Virus record (IMG/VR): IMGVR_UViG_3300044817_000011
Span: 1 to 36,134 of that record
Length of the DNA stretch: 36,134 nucleotides
From: a virus
Direction: 5' to 3' (one strand)
The notes under the pieces were generated by a model that saw nothing but the letters and a program-made list of their open reading frames with translations, ran no database searches and was not told the DNA's origin. The position numbers and the translations under genes were made by a program. Positions 16,043 to 24,064 of this stretch are shown here, piece by piece. The stretch's first letter is position 1. Every line of letters starts with the position of its first letter.

Positions 16043-17773
16043 ATGGCCGGAATTTTTATAGATGCTTTACCACCTGTAGTCACGCCTGCAATGACAGATG
16101 TTTTTGCGATGGATCAGGCATCGACCACATTTCAAGTCTCTAATACGCAAATGCTTGCTCTGTATCAAGCTAATGCGAGTGGTACTTGGGGTATTAATAT
16201 TTCAGGAAACGCAGCAACGGCGACCACAGCTATCACTGCAACGACTGCGACAACCGCAACTAATTCGAATAACTTACTAGTAACGCAAGTCGGTACAAAT
16301 GCATCCTTCTTTCCGTTGTTTGTTTCCACTTCTACAACTGGGAATAAGGCCGTTGATCTTGGCAATGGTTTAACATTTAATCCAAGCACAAATACTTTAA
16401 CGACGACTACTTTTGTTGGTGCGTTAACTGGTAATGCGACTACGGCGACGAGTGCAACGACCGCTACAACAGCCACCACTGCGACCAATGCTAATAATTT
16501 GCTAGTCACTCAGATTGCGACTAATGCGAGTTTCTTCCCATTGTTTGTACCAAGTTCAACCACTGGTAACCAGGCTGTTGATTTAGGGACAGGACTTACA
16601 TTTAATCCATCCACTAATAATTTAACAACAACGACATTTACTGGTGCTTTAAGTGGAAATGCAACGACTGCAACTAGCGCAACGACTGCTGGATCAGCAA
16701 CCACAGCAACAACTGCTACAAACGCAACTAATACTGCAATTACAGATGATACAACAACAAATGCCACGATGTACCCAACTTGGGTTACAGCAGTAACGGG
16801 TAATCTTCCTCAGAAAGTTTCAAGTTCGAAATTAACTTACAATCCATCCACGGGAAATCTTGCTAGTACAATATTTACCGGGGCTCTTGTTGGTAATGCC
16901 TCTACTGCAACAACTGCAACATCAAACTCAAACAGTCTTGCTACTGGAAGGTTAACATTAACAACAGCTGTTCCCGTTACCACGGCTGATGTGACAGGTG
17001 CCAGTGCGGTTACTATTTATTTCACGCCTTTTAAAGGTAATCAAATCTCATTGTTTGATGGTACTGCAACCTGGAACACTAGAGCTTTAACTGAAATATC
17101 AATTGCGGTTCCTTCCACTACAAACACCATGTATGACGTGTTTGTTTACGATAATGCAGGTACACCAACCCTTGAATTAACTGCTTGGACGAATGATACA
17201 ACTAGAGCTACAGGGTTAGTTTTACAGAATGGTGTTTATGTGAAGTCTGGTGTGACAACTCGTCGTTATCTAGGCTCTTTCCGTACGACAGCTGTTAGTG
17301 GCCAAACCGAAGATTCATTTGCTAAACGGTGGTTATGGAACTATTACAATCGTGTAGTTCGTCCAATGTCTAGAGTAGATACGACCAATACTTGGAATTA
17401 TTCAACAACCTCATTTCAACAGGCAAATGCCGCAGCCGCTAATCAACTTGATATGGTTATTGGCGTGGCAGAAGATGCTGTTACTGCAACTGTGAATGGA
17501 CTTGCATTTAATGCTACAAATTCAAATAACGTCTCTGTTGGCGTAGGCGTTAATTCTACGACTGTAAATTCTGCGCAAACTAGAGTGTCCTCAACAATAC
17601 CCGCTGGTGGTGCAGGTGCAGCTGTTATTGCCAATTACACTGGCATTATTGCAGCAGGTAGAAATTTCCTCGCATGGCTTGAATATGGCGGTGGCGCTGG
17701 TACGACTACATGGTTAGGTGATAACGGTGGTGCCATTTTCCAAACGGGTATCACCGGTCAATTAATGGGGTAA
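16043..17773 (+). CDS. Tail fibre with Thr/Ala repeats
   Basis: The 576-residue product has three parts. Residues 1-45 form an anchor (FIDALPPVVTPAMTDVFAMD) related to that of the fibre at 18115. Residues about 50-295 hold three imperfect repeats, each with a GNATTATSATTATTAT-type Thr/Ala run, then LLVTQ..TNASFFPLFV, then LTFNPSTN.LTTTTF.GAL. These are typical of elongated fibre shafts. Residues 296-576 form a terminal domain closely related to residues 310-585 of the other fibre. AAGGATATGAC precedes the start. It probably encodes one of two receptor-binding fibres. Confidence 0.8.
   Translation: MAGIFIDALPPVVTPAMTDVFAMDQASTTFQVSNTQMLALYQANASGTWGINISGNAATATTAITATTATTATNSNNLLVTQVGTNASFFPLFVSTSTTGNKAVDLGNGLTFNPSTNTLTTTTFVGALTGNATTATSATTATTATTATNANNLLVTQIATNASFFPLFVPSSTTGNQAVDLGTGLTFNPSTNNLTTTTFTGALSGNATTATSATTAGSATTATTATNATNTAITDDTTTNATMYPTWVTAVTGNLPQKVSSSKLTYNPSTGNLASTIFTGALVGNASTATTATSNSNSLATGRLTLTTAVPVTTADVTGASAVTIYFTPFKGNQISLFDGTATWNTRALTEISIAVPSTTNTMYDVFVYDNAGTPTLELTAWTNDTTRATGLVLQNGVYVKSGVTTRRYLGSFRTTAVSGQTEDSFAKRWLWNYYNRVVRPMSRVDTTNTWNYSTTSFQQANAAAANQLDMVIGVAEDAVTATVNGLAFNATNSNNVSVGVGVNSTTVNSAQTRVSSTIPAGGAGAAVIANYTGIIAAGRNFLAWLEYGGGAGTTTWLGDNGGAIFQTGITGQLMG
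16236..16925 (+). repeat. Coding repeats of the fibre shaft
   Basis: Three units of about 75-90 codons, each with an Ala/Thr run (GCN/ACN triplets) followed by a conserved block ending LTFNPST or LTYNPST. The protein repeats are clearer than the DNA, so the duplications are not recent. Confidence 0.7.
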
Positions 17774-17776
17774 TTT

Positions 17777-18100
17777 ATGGCACTTCAAGAATATCTAGAT
17801 CAAGAAATTAAAAAAGTTTGTCCGATTCATGGAATATCTTTTGGAAAATTAGATGATAAATCGACATGGAGAATTGATTATGCAAAAGAAGCAACAGAAA
17901 AACAAAAAACCTCAGCCCAAGAAATGTTAATTAAATTTCATTGGACTGATTCTGATAAAAAAGATGATGAGACAAAACAAAAAATAAAACTTTATAAAGA
18001 TAATCTGCCAATGAAGCAAGGTTTTATTGATTACAAACGCACAAATCCTCAAGCAGCATTTATTGATTACATCAATTATTTAGAAAATTTACAGGTATAA
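17777..18100 (+). CDS. Small fibre-associated protein, 107 aa
   Basis: The gene lies between two related fibre genes, starting three bases after the first. The product has the pattern EYLDQEIKKVCPIHGISFGK then DKSTWRIDY, followed by charged helices and a short aromatic end. Similar small proteins occur beside fibres in other phages and may act as assembly factors or caps; I do not know an established function. It is Lys-rich and soluble. Confidence 0.65.
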   Translation: MALQEYLDQEIKKVCPIHGISFGKLDDKSTWRIDYAKEATEKQKTSAQEMLIKFHWTDSDKKDDETKQKIKLYKDNLPMKQGFIDYKRTNPQAAFIDYINYLENLQV

Positions 18101-18114
18101 AAGGAATATAAGCC

Positions 18115-19872
18115 ATGGCCGGCACAAAGATTTCAGCTTTACCCGCAGTAGCATCATCTCAAATGAGCGATATTGTGCCCGCTACTCAGGCTGGTGTGAC
18201 TTATAAAGAAACCTTACAGCAAATAGCCACTCTATTTAATTCTAATATTCAGTTAGCAAGCTCAGCTCAGGTGACAGGATTAGATGCGCAGCTAGCTTCA
18301 TATTTGCCGTTAGCAGGTGGAACCATGACTGGCAATTTATTTCTTAATACAAACTCTCCCAGCACAGCATTAGAAGCTGCGAGTAAAGGGTATGTGGACA
18401 CTTTTGCATCTGGCATCTCCGTAATTTTATCTTGTGCGGCAGCAACAACAGTAAATCTTAATGCGACATCAGCAGGAGCTGGCGTTGGCGCAACACTTAC
18501 AAATGCCGGCGCGATGGCTGCATTTGCAGTGGATGGATATAGTGCTTCATTGAATGATCGTATTTTGGTTAAAAACCAAACTTTAACGCAGCATAACGGT
18601 ATTTATACAGTTACAACACTTGGGTCTGGAGCTGTTAATTGGGTTTTAACGCGTGCCACTGATTATGATCAGGCATCAGAAATCGTACCTGGCACTTTAG
18701 TTGCAGTTAACAATGGGACTGTAAATGCCACAACTTCATGGCTTGAAACAGCAACAGTTGTAACTGTAGATACAGATCCTGTTTTGTTTTCACAGTTCAC
18801 ATTCGCGCCTACTGCATTCTTGCAAGCTGCAAATAATCTTTCTGATGTCGCAAATACCGTAACTTCAAGAACAAATCTAGGTTTAGGTACCGCCGCTACA
18901 AAAGCAGCGTCTGATGCAGGTGAGGCTGTTGTTGCTTCTGTGACAGGTGCATTTACGGCAGGTCATCTTGCAGTATTTTCTGATACTTCTGGCACAATTG
19001 AAGATGGTGGATTGCCATCAGGCTCATCTTTGAACGATCTTTGTAATGGTAGGTTAACATTGTCGACTGGCATTCCTGTTACAACCACAAATGTGACTGG
19101 CGCAATAGTTATCTATTTCACTCCATACAAAGGTAACCAAATTGCTCTATATAGCGGCTCGATGTGGGAAACATTAACGTTCACTGAACTTTCTATCTCA
19201 GTTCCAGCGACGACTAATACAATTTATGATGTCTTTTGTTACAACAATGCTGGCACACCAACATTAGAGCTAACACCCTGGACGAATGATACGACGCGAT
19301 CGGTTGGGGTTGTATTGCAAAATGGTGTTTATGTTAAAAATGGAATCGCAACTAGAAGATATTTAGGTTCATTTAGAACAACCGCAGTGTCAGGGCAAAC
19401 GGAAGATAGTTTAACTAAGCGTTATTTGTGGAATTATTACAATCGTGTCATTAGACCAATGAAAGCTATTGAAACCACCAATTCATGGACTTATTCAGTT
19501 GCAGTCTATAGACAAGCAAACGGCAGTGTTGCAAATCAGATCGATATGGTGATTGGCGTTTCTGAAGACGCTGTTTATGCTGTGCTAAATAGCCAGTTAA
19601 CTAATAGCACTTTTACTGGGAGAGCTGTTTCAATTGGTATTGGATTAGATTCAACAACTGTTGATAGTTCAAGTATAAGAGTTGGTCTTCAAGTAAGCTT
19701 ATCAAATTACGGTGATTTAATGGCTTTCTATGAGAGCCTGATTGCAGCAGGTAGACATACTTTAGTATGGTTGGAAAAGGGTGCTGGGATTGATACTCAG
19801 ACGTGGATAGGTGATCAAGATATCGCTGGTGCTGCCGTACAATCTGGCATTGTAGGTTATTTAATGGGTTAG
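18115..19872 (+). CDS. Second tail fibre, paralogous to 16043-17773
   Basis: The 585-residue product starts with the anchor ISALPAVASSQMSDIVPATQ, seen in many phage fibres. A segment near residue 60-100 has LPLAGGTMTGNL and a GYVDT motif, typical fibre-shaft units. Residues about 100-230 are the beta domain shared with the fibre at 14853. Residues 310-585 match the terminal domain of the fibre at 16043, with shared blocks such as YFTPxKGNQI, NAGTPTLELT, WTNDTTR and TRRYLGSFRTTAVSGQTEDS. It ends the rightward cluster; its stop overlaps that of the leftward gene. AAGGAATATAAGCC precedes the start. Confidence 0.82.
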   Translation: MAGTKISALPAVASSQMSDIVPATQAGVTYKETLQQIATLFNSNIQLASSAQVTGLDAQLASYLPLAGGTMTGNLFLNTNSPSTALEAASKGYVDTFASGISVILSCAAATTVNLNATSAGAGVGATLTNAGAMAAFAVDGYSASLNDRILVKNQTLTQHNGIYTVTTLGSGAVNWVLTRATDYDQASEIVPGTLVAVNNGTVNATTSWLETATVVTVDTDPVLFSQFTFAPTAFLQAANNLSDVANTVTSRTNLGLGTAATKAASDAGEAVVASVTGAFTAGHLAVFSDTSGTIEDGGLPSGSSLNDLCNGRLTLSTGIPVTTTNVTGAIVIYFTPYKGNQIALYSGSMWETLTFTELSISVPATTNTIYDVFCYNNAGTPTLELTPWTNDTTRSVGVVLQNGVYVKNGIATRRYLGSFRTTAVSGQTEDSLTKRYLWNYYNRVIRPMKAIETTNSWTYSVAVYRQANGSVANQIDMVIGVSEDAVYAVLNSQLTNSTFTGRAVSIGIGLDSTTVDSSSIRVGLQVSLSNYGDLMAFYESLIAAGRHTLVWLEKGAGIDTQTWIGDQDIAGAAVQSGIVGYLMG

Positions 19873-20198
19873 AAATATTTCATTATGAAATCTACGAGAT
19901 GACTATGCAGAGTATTGTAGATGTAGCCTGCTATAAAAGATATTTCTAATGACAAGCCATATTTAAGGCCCATAATCCATGTAAATGGAACGAAGAGTAA
20001 AAACCAGATAGCCATTCTCTTGCGTCTTTTCCATCTATTTTCTTTATTTTCTTTTTTTACTAATTCTTGTACATCCTGGCTTAATAAGATGGACGATTTT
20101 TGTGCCATGCATTTTGGACAACATTTATCAGCTATATAAATATTATAATTGGATGAGCATGTACCGCAAACATCGTTATGAACTACATGAAAATCCAT
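19869..20198 (-). CDS. Zinc-ribbon membrane protein, 109 aa
   Basis: The N-terminus has CGTC near residue 11 and CCPKC near residue 26, a likely zinc ribbon. A basic patch (KENRWKRRKR) precedes two hydrophobic segments (about residues 67-82 and 86-104), so the protein probably has two membrane helices with the ribbon in the cytoplasm. It is the last gene of the leftward cluster, and its start overlaps the preceding stop by one base. A lysis, exclusion or immunity role would be speculation. Confidence 0.65.
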   Translation of the reverse strand: MDFHVVHNDVCGTCSSNYNIYIADKCCPKCMAQKSSILLSQDVQELVKKENKENRWKRRKRMAIWFLLFVPFTWIMGLKYGLSLEISFIAGYIYNTLHSHLVDFIMKYF

Positions 20199-20545
20199 TA
20201 TTCTAAATCCTTCGTATAAATTTCAATTGAACCATAACACTCAATTGCATCAATTAATATTTGAGCAGATCTAGATAGGTCTTTCTGGTTCAAAAAATCA
20301 GAAGTAGCGCGCACACCTTTCAACAACCCTAACTCTTTCATCGTTAGTAAATTATTAATTAATATATCCTGTTCCATAAGAATATATTTTAACTGATTAT
20401 CTATAGGGTCGATGTTGTCACAAATAGGTTTCCAGTAAATTCTATTTGGCATTTCATCAATTTCCGTTACATCCGAAGACGGGTCATAAGTATCTTGTTC
20501 ATATTTTGCATCGCGTGGATATTGATCTAATCTCGTAGCATGCAT
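20198..20545 (-). CDS. Hypothetical protein, 115 aa
   Basis: TTAAGGAAAATAAT precedes the ATG. The N-terminal third is acidic and polar (YDPSSDVTEIDEMP); the rest is helical, with LKYILMEQDILINNLLTM and a Leu/Ile-rich end. There is no signal peptide or Cys pattern. It overlaps the next gene by one base (TAATG), so the pair are co-translated. The family is not recognised. Confidence 0.6.
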   Translation of the reverse strand: MHATRLDQYPRDAKYEQDTYDPSSDVTEIDEMPNRIYWKPICDNIDPIDNQLKYILMEQDILINNLLTMKELGLLKGVRATSDFLNQKDLSRSAQILIDAIECYGSIEIYTKDLE

Positions 20546-20646
20546 ATTATTTTCCTTAATATGAGCCAGGTGTCTTACTGGGGAGGCCTCTGGCGGGAGT
20601 CCTTAAAGTGTGACTTATACCCGAAAAGTCAACATAAACACAAGTT
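20546..20646. other. Non-coding spacer with GC-rich segment
   Basis: A GC-rich patch around 20580-20603 stands out from the AT-rich surroundings, followed by TAAAGTGTGAC at 20605-20615. The same 11-mer lies directly upstream of the tRNA-like gene (25736-25746) in the same orientation. It may be part of a leftward promoter or binding site; no clear -35/-10 pair was found. Confidence 0.3.
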
Positions 20647-20868
20647 TTAAGTTATAACACCTGAAGAACTCGAGTCAGTTTTCGGGAAGAATTCGCGCGC
20701 TTTCGTTTCCTTGACATTTTTCAATCTATTATTCACCAACTCAATTGCTTCTAAGAATAATCGATAATCGTCAATGCGCTTATCATTAAGCATCTCCCGC
20801 ACTACTGGGCAAGTCATAGCGTTTAATAGGTCATAAGCTCTAACTACTTTTTCATATGTAAGTGACAT
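20647..20868 (-). CDS. Small helical hypothetical protein, 73 aa
   Basis: The start has AATAGGAATGAG upstream. The product is helical and amphipathic (YEKVVRAYDLLNAMTCPVVREML) with a Ser-rich C-terminus (TDSSSSGVIT). No metal-binding motif or membrane segment is seen. It is divergent from the resolvase gene, sharing the 177-bp spacer at 20869-21045. The function is not known. Confidence 0.6.
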   Translation of the reverse strand: MSLTYEKVVRAYDLLNAMTCPVVREMLNDKRIDDYRLFLEAIELVNNRLKNVKETKAREFFPKTDSSSSGVIT

Positions 20869-20998
20869 GTCTCATTCCTATTTCATTGATTACTTTGTGA
20901 TCTATATCAAACGACCGTATCTTACGCACCCTTTTCAACATCACTAAAAACAATGATTTAACCCCATATTCTTCTCGCTCTTTATCTAACAATCAAAA

Positions 20999-21004
20999 TA
21001 TAAT
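20999..21004 (+). promoter_or_regulatory. Candidate -10 box of the resolvase gene
   Basis: A perfect TATAAT lies 41 bases before the resolvase start. The region 17 bases upstream has only a poor -35, so use of this box probably needs an activator or is weak. The 20869-21045 spacer would also be the expected place of a resolution site, but I could not define subsites by eye. Confidence 0.35.
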
Positions 21005-21045
21005 GCCCTCATAAAATCACAAGCACATATAAAAAGAGTGAATAT

Positions 21046-21618
21046 ATGAAAATCGGATATGCTCGAGTTTCTACTGCTGATCAACAATTAAGCTTACAAG
21101 AAGATGCGCTCAGAGAAGCGGGGTGCATTGAAATATATACTGACATCGTTAGCGGTCTTAAAGAGATAAGACCTGGCTTTGATAAGATGATGGCATATAT
21201 AAGACCTGGTGACACAGTTGTTGTATGGAAGCTCGATAGGCTTGGTAGATCAATGAGACACTTGATTGACATCATTCAGACCTTACAGAGTAGAGAGATA
21301 GCATTTACTTCATTACAAGAAGCAATCGATACTTCAACAAGTACAGGTAAACTAATATTTCACGTGTTTAGTGCCATGGCTGAGTTTGAAACTGATCTCA
21401 TTCGTGAACGCACACATGCAGGTTTACGTGCTGCTCGTGCTCGAGGAAAAGAAGGTGGTAGACGATCAAAGCTAAAAGATCATGAAGTAAAGCGCATGAT
21501 TGAGCTTTACGACGATAAGAAAATGTCCATGAAAGAAATAACCAAATTATTTGGGATCAGCGTTCCGGGTTTTTATGTCTATAGAAATCGGTATATAGAA
21601 GCTCAAAAGCCTAGTTAA
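21046..21618 (+). CDS. Serine recombinase, resolvase/invertase family
   Basis: The 190-residue product is a full-length small serine recombinase. The catalytic region opens with YARVST, in which Ser9 is the nucleophile. Conserved arginines follow (VVWKLDRLGRS near residue 66), then FHVFSAMAEFETDLIRERT with the RER of the active site. Residues 145-185 hold the C-terminal helix-turn-helix (MKEITKLFGISVPGFYVYR). Such enzymes resolve plasmid dimers or invert segments. The two fibre genes nearby are in direct, not inverted, orientation, and the element carries plasmid maintenance genes. Dimer resolution is therefore the better guess. Confidence 0.9.
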   Translation: MKIGYARVSTADQQLSLQEDALREAGCIEIYTDIVSGLKEIRPGFDKMMAYIRPGDTVVVWKLDRLGRSMRHLIDIIQTLQSREIAFTSLQEAIDTSTSTGKLIFHVFSAMAEFETDLIRERTHAGLRAARARGKEGGRRSKLKDHEVKRMIELYDDKKMSMKEITKLFGISVPGFYVYRNRYIEAQKPS

Positions 21619-21908
21619 TGGGGGTATTGACTTATCGTGGAAATATCCTTTAAAAAATTAGCTATTTTTTTAAAATCCATAACATGGTTCATAAATTCAT
21701 GAACCATGATATTCATTTCAGGATTACTACTTGATAGCCTATCCATATGCGTAAACATCGAAGTAAGATGAGCTCTTGTTACTATGTGAACAAGATCAGA
21801 TGGATTATGTTCATCGTCTTTTTCAAACAACTCGCCTATATAAATTATACACATGTTGTTTAGTTTTTTAGACAAATCAATGCCTAGTATTTCGTAGTCA
21901 TTATCCAT
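21615..21908 (-). CDS. Hypothetical protein, 97 aa
   Basis: The stop overlaps the resolvase stop by four bases in convergent fashion. The product is acidic in the middle (LFEKDDEHNPSD) and His/Met-rich towards its end (MFTHMD, MVHEFMNHVMDF). No clear metal site or family was recognised. The start has AAGGGAATAAA upstream. It belongs to the leftward operon of small accessory genes. Confidence 0.6.
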   Translation of the reverse strand: MDNDYEILGIDLSKKLNNMCIIYIGELFEKDDEHNPSDLVHIVTRAHLTSMFTHMDRLSSSNPEMNIMVHEFMNHVMDFKKIANFLKDISTISQYPH

Positions 21909-21917
21909 TTTATTCCC

Positions 21918-22148
21918 TTAAATTTGTTTTGTAGTGGGTAAGTTCATCCAGTATGCAACTATTTTATTTCCCGATATGGAAGTAAATACTTTTTTCTTAC
22001 TATAATATTTCCTGATTATATATCCATAAGGTTCATGTTCTGGGTAAATACCCAAATCTACCATTTTGCATCCCATCGAGAAGTTAAGTGTTAAATATGT
22101 TCCATCACAATCCGGTAACTTTTCATGAACTGAAATCCATTTATCCAT
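21918..22148 (-). CDS. DUF551-like protein, 76 aa
   Basis: The product begins MDKWISVHEKLPDCDGTYL and ends VAYWMNLPTT. This is the WxSVxExLP...DGxYL...WMxLP pattern of DUF551, small proteins frequent in phage early regions and of unknown function. The start at 22148 lies one base after the upstream gene's stop; ATG 22169 gives seven extra residues and is a less likely alternative. It is one of three proteins of this type here (also 23882-24064 and 24057-24365). Confidence 0.7.
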   Translation of the reverse strand: MDKWISVHEKLPDCDGTYLTLNFSMGCKMVDLGIYPEHEPYGYIIRKYYSKKKVFTSISGNKIVAYWMNLPTTKQI

Positions 22149-22149
22149 C

Positions 22150-22323
22150 TTATTTATCCATCCATTCATCTTTTAATCGTTCATAGCAAACAGCATGTAA
22201 AAATATTGGTTTTTCCGTGCCAATTCTAAGTGTTGCATGGCATATGCTAAATATTTCTTTGCCACATGAGCTGCATGTAGGCTCCCAAGCCACACTAGAG
22301 TCAAATGTAGTGATTTCAGTCAT
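22150..22323 (-). CDS. Small zinc-finger-like protein, 57 aa
   Basis: The frame starts with ATGACTGA, overlapping the preceding gene's stop, and ends one base before the DUF551-like gene. The product has a CSSCGKEIF motif, then ICHATL and HAVCYERL. These give two Cys plus His/Cys pairs that could bind one zinc. Tight overlap at both ends supports it as a real gene despite its size. The function is unknown; similar mini zinc ribbons are common in phage early operons. Confidence 0.65.
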   Translation of the reverse strand: MTEITTFDSSVAWEPTCSSCGKEIFSICHATLRIGTEKPIFLHAVCYERLKDEWMDK

Positions 22324-22540
22324 TCTGGTGGCTCTCTTTTGTCTCTTCCATGTCTGGCATAACTGCCTTCAACCACATTTCCTCAGTTTGCTCTTTATAC
22401 ATTCTGTTACACAAAGATAGCATTGAATAAGATACGAATGACCAAGCCAATTCAATGTCAGGTTTCTTTGGCATATTTTCTTTAAATTCTTCGAGTAACT
22501 TTCTAATTTCAACTGCTATCTCAAGGCATCTATCTGTCAT
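22316..22540 (-). CDS. Hypothetical helical protein, 74 aa
   Basis: ATGA overlap with the upstream stop indicates coupled translation. The product is helical (CLEIAVEIRKLLEEF and SMLSLCNRMYKEQTEEMWL) with an acidic tail. It begins MTDR, as does the 64-residue product at 23684-23878, and both may be distant relatives, but the similarity is limited. No known domain was found. Confidence 0.6.
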   Translation of the reverse strand: MTDRCLEIAVEIRKLLEEFKENMPKKPDIELAWSFVSYSMLSLCNRMYKEQTEEMWLKAVMPDMEETKESHQND

Positions 22541-23061
22541 TCGTTTCCCTTATTTAATTGGTTCAACTTTATTAACCCATTTTCGATTAAATAAATAATC
22601 ATTTTAGCTCTAACGTTGGCTTCATTTTTATCATAAATTGCTTTAGTTAATAATGTATCAAATAACCAATTTCTAAATTGATTTGTGGTGTCGCAAATAT
22701 AATTAACTGACCAAAATTCACATGGTTTGTCTTCTTCAAATATTAAACTTCTTCCAGTTACTAATCTAAAGTTGCTAAATACTTTCTTTTCTTCTTCCTC
22801 AGTTTTTATTTGTATGGCCTTTGGAAGCATCTCGCCTAATTCTGCAACGGTGAATGCTGCGATTTCCCAATCACAACACTTATAATATTTATCTTCATGA
22901 TAATACAGACACCAGTAATCATCGGTTACTCTGCTTTCAGAGACATGATTGATTAATGGATTTTCCCAGGCACGATAATAAAATAAACTCTCTTGCTTAA
23001 TGCCAAGCTCTTTTAATCTCTTAGCAAGCTCAAGCGAACAAACTTGTTGTTCAAGATTCAT
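22537..23061 (-). CDS. Conserved phage hypothetical protein, 174 aa
   Basis: The N-terminus (LEQQVCSLELAKRLKELGIK, then QESLFYYR) and the middle (AFTVAELGEMLP) match a pattern I have seen in many phage and prophage proteins annotated only as hypothetical. The C-terminal half is rich in aromatic residues and ends in a long helix (MIIYLIENGLIKLNQL). It overlaps both neighbours by four bases. No catalytic motif is apparent. Confidence 0.7.
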   Translation of the reverse strand: MNLEQQVCSLELAKRLKELGIKQESLFYYRAWENPLINHVSESRVTDDYWCLYYHEDKYYKCCDWEIAAFTVAELGEMLPKAIQIKTEEEEKKVFSNFRLVTGRSLIFEEDKPCEFWSVNYICDTTNQFRNWLFDTLLTKAIYDKNEANVRAKMIIYLIENGLIKLNQLNKGNE

Positions 23062-23219
23062 TTGTCACCTATGGATCTACCAGTACTTATCATCAAATGA
23101 GTAGCATATGTTTGAATTACCTTTTTACAGTCATCACAGAAACAAAAATGAAAAGCAAATCCATCATAAGTTATTGGTATGTGTGCAGTATCATGACCCT
23201 CATATGTTTTATTACTCAT
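23058..23219 (-). CDS. Small zinc-ribbon-like protein, 53 aa
   Basis: ATG 23219 follows GTAGG and lies just after the upstream stop. An alternative ATG at 23249 would add ten residues inside the upstream gene and is less likely. The product has HFCFCDDCKKVI near the middle, a half zinc-ribbon, with several His. It overlaps the downstream start by four bases (ATGA). The function is unknown. Confidence 0.6.
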   Translation of the reverse strand: MSNKTYEGHDTAHIPITYDGFAFHFCFCDDCKKVIQTYATHLMISTGRSIGDK

Positions 23220-23226
23220 GTAAAAC

Positions 23227-23514
23227 CTACAAATTATCTTTAAATTCATAATCCAATAAAAATAAGGCTAAACCCATTAAATAACGATCACTTACTGGTT
23301 CTTTATTTAATAGCCTATTAAGAGTTCCTAGGCAAATCTCAGCCGTTCTATTACCCTCAATAGCGCAGCTTGATAAAGATTCAAGGTGTATGAATAGATT
23401 TTTATCTCGCAAATACTGCATAGCAATATCAGCACAAGGATGATACTCGCCTATTTTAAGTGTTCCAGGTTCACTCACACTAGGAACTCCACCATTACAA
23501 TTGAAATGTGTCAT
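23227..23514 (-). CDS. Hypothetical protein, 95 aa
   Basis: The start overlaps the upstream stop (ATGA). The product has an N-terminal His/Cys-containing part (HFNCNGG, EYHPCAD) and a helical remainder (TAEICLGTLNRLLN, then YLMGLALFLLDYEF). The Cys and His spacing is irregular, so zinc binding is uncertain. It is part of the compact operon of small proteins, and I do not recognise a family. Confidence 0.6.
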   Translation of the reverse strand: MTHFNCNGGVPSVSEPGTLKIGEYHPCADIAMQYLRDKNLFIHLESLSSCAIEGNRTAEICLGTLNRLLNKEPVSDRYLMGLALFLLDYEFKDNL

Positions 23515-23672
23515 GCGGCATTAACTTCCTTGTTAAATTCATCGTTACATTTAATACAAATAATCTCAAACACATCGCCGCTCACTCCTGTGCCGATTAC
23601 TTCGTATGTCGCGCCTTTTGAGAAATCCTTTTCCTCTACGTGCTTCCCGCACGCATCACATCGGTGTGACAT
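23511..23672 (-). CDS. Two-CxxC zinc-ribbon protein, 53 aa
   Basis: The frame starts ATG 23672, with AAGG about nine bases upstream, and ends in an ATGA overlap with the following gene. The product has CDACGK near its start and CIKC near residue 39, the arrangement of a complete zinc ribbon with a short beta-hairpin core (ATYEVIGTG...FEIICIKC). Such proteins may be transcription or translation modulators, but no function can be assigned. Confidence 0.7.
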   Translation of the reverse strand: MSHRCDACGKHVEEKDFSKGATYEVIGTGVSGDVFEIICIKCNDEFNKEVNAA

Positions 23673-23683
23673 TTAAACTTCCT

Positions 23684-23878
23684 TTATGGCTTTGGTGGTA
23701 ATGGTCTATTTAGATAAACTACATTTTCAATAGCAGAATTTAACCATTCAACTTTTACTCTATTTTCTTGGGTCATGGAATGAATCTGTATGTAATCAAG
23801 TATGGAGCTAGCATATCCAAGAAGCATGCATAATGTTTGATTCAAGCTTATGATCTTTTCAATATCTCTATCTGTCAT
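23684..23878 (-). CDS. Hypothetical helical protein, 64 aa
   Basis: The product is helical, with a Leu-rich segment (LNQTLCMLLGYASSILDYIQ) too polar at its ends to be a sure membrane helix. It ends RPLPPKP. The start lies three bases after the upstream stop. The opening MTDR is shared with the 74-residue product at 22316-22540. The family is unknown. Confidence 0.55.
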   Translation of the reverse strand: MTDRDIEKIISLNQTLCMLLGYASSILDYIQIHSMTQENRVKVEWLNSAIENVVYLNRPLPPKP

Positions 23879-23881
23879 TTT

Positions 23882-24064
23882 CTACTTCCAATCATGTTTA
23901 GAATATGGTGCTTTAGGAAGTTCCATCCAATATTTAACTTGAGTGTCAAATTTCCCTTCACGCATTGATGAAACTCCCACCCAGCTACCGAAATGATCTT
24001 CTACTACAAGATAGCGCCCATCTTTTTCTGGTAGATTATCTTTAGCATCGATCCATTCAATCAC
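23882..24064 (-). CDS. DUF551-like protein with GTG start, 60 aa
   Basis: A perfect GGAGG lies six bases before GTG 24064, which decides the start. The first in-frame ATG far upstream would overlap the neighbouring gene heavily. The product has EWIDAKDNLPEKDGRYLVV and KYWMELPKAP, the DUF551 pattern, shortened in the middle. Its first bases overlap the end of another DUF551-like gene, so a tandem duplication followed by divergence is likely. Confidence 0.7.
   Translation of the reverse strand: MIEWIDAKDNLPEKDGRYLVVEDHFGSWVGVSSMREGKFDTQVKYWMELPKAPYSKHDWK

Noticed and set aside
16165-16767. Long leftward frames rich in Val and Ala opposite the fibre repeats
   Set aside because: They are antisense shadows of the Thr/Ala codon runs in the fibre gene; low complexity explains their openness.
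16043-19872. Invertible fibre cassette controlled by the nearby serine recombinase
   Set aside because: The similar fibre ends are in direct orientation and I found no inverted crossover sites, so inversion is not supported.
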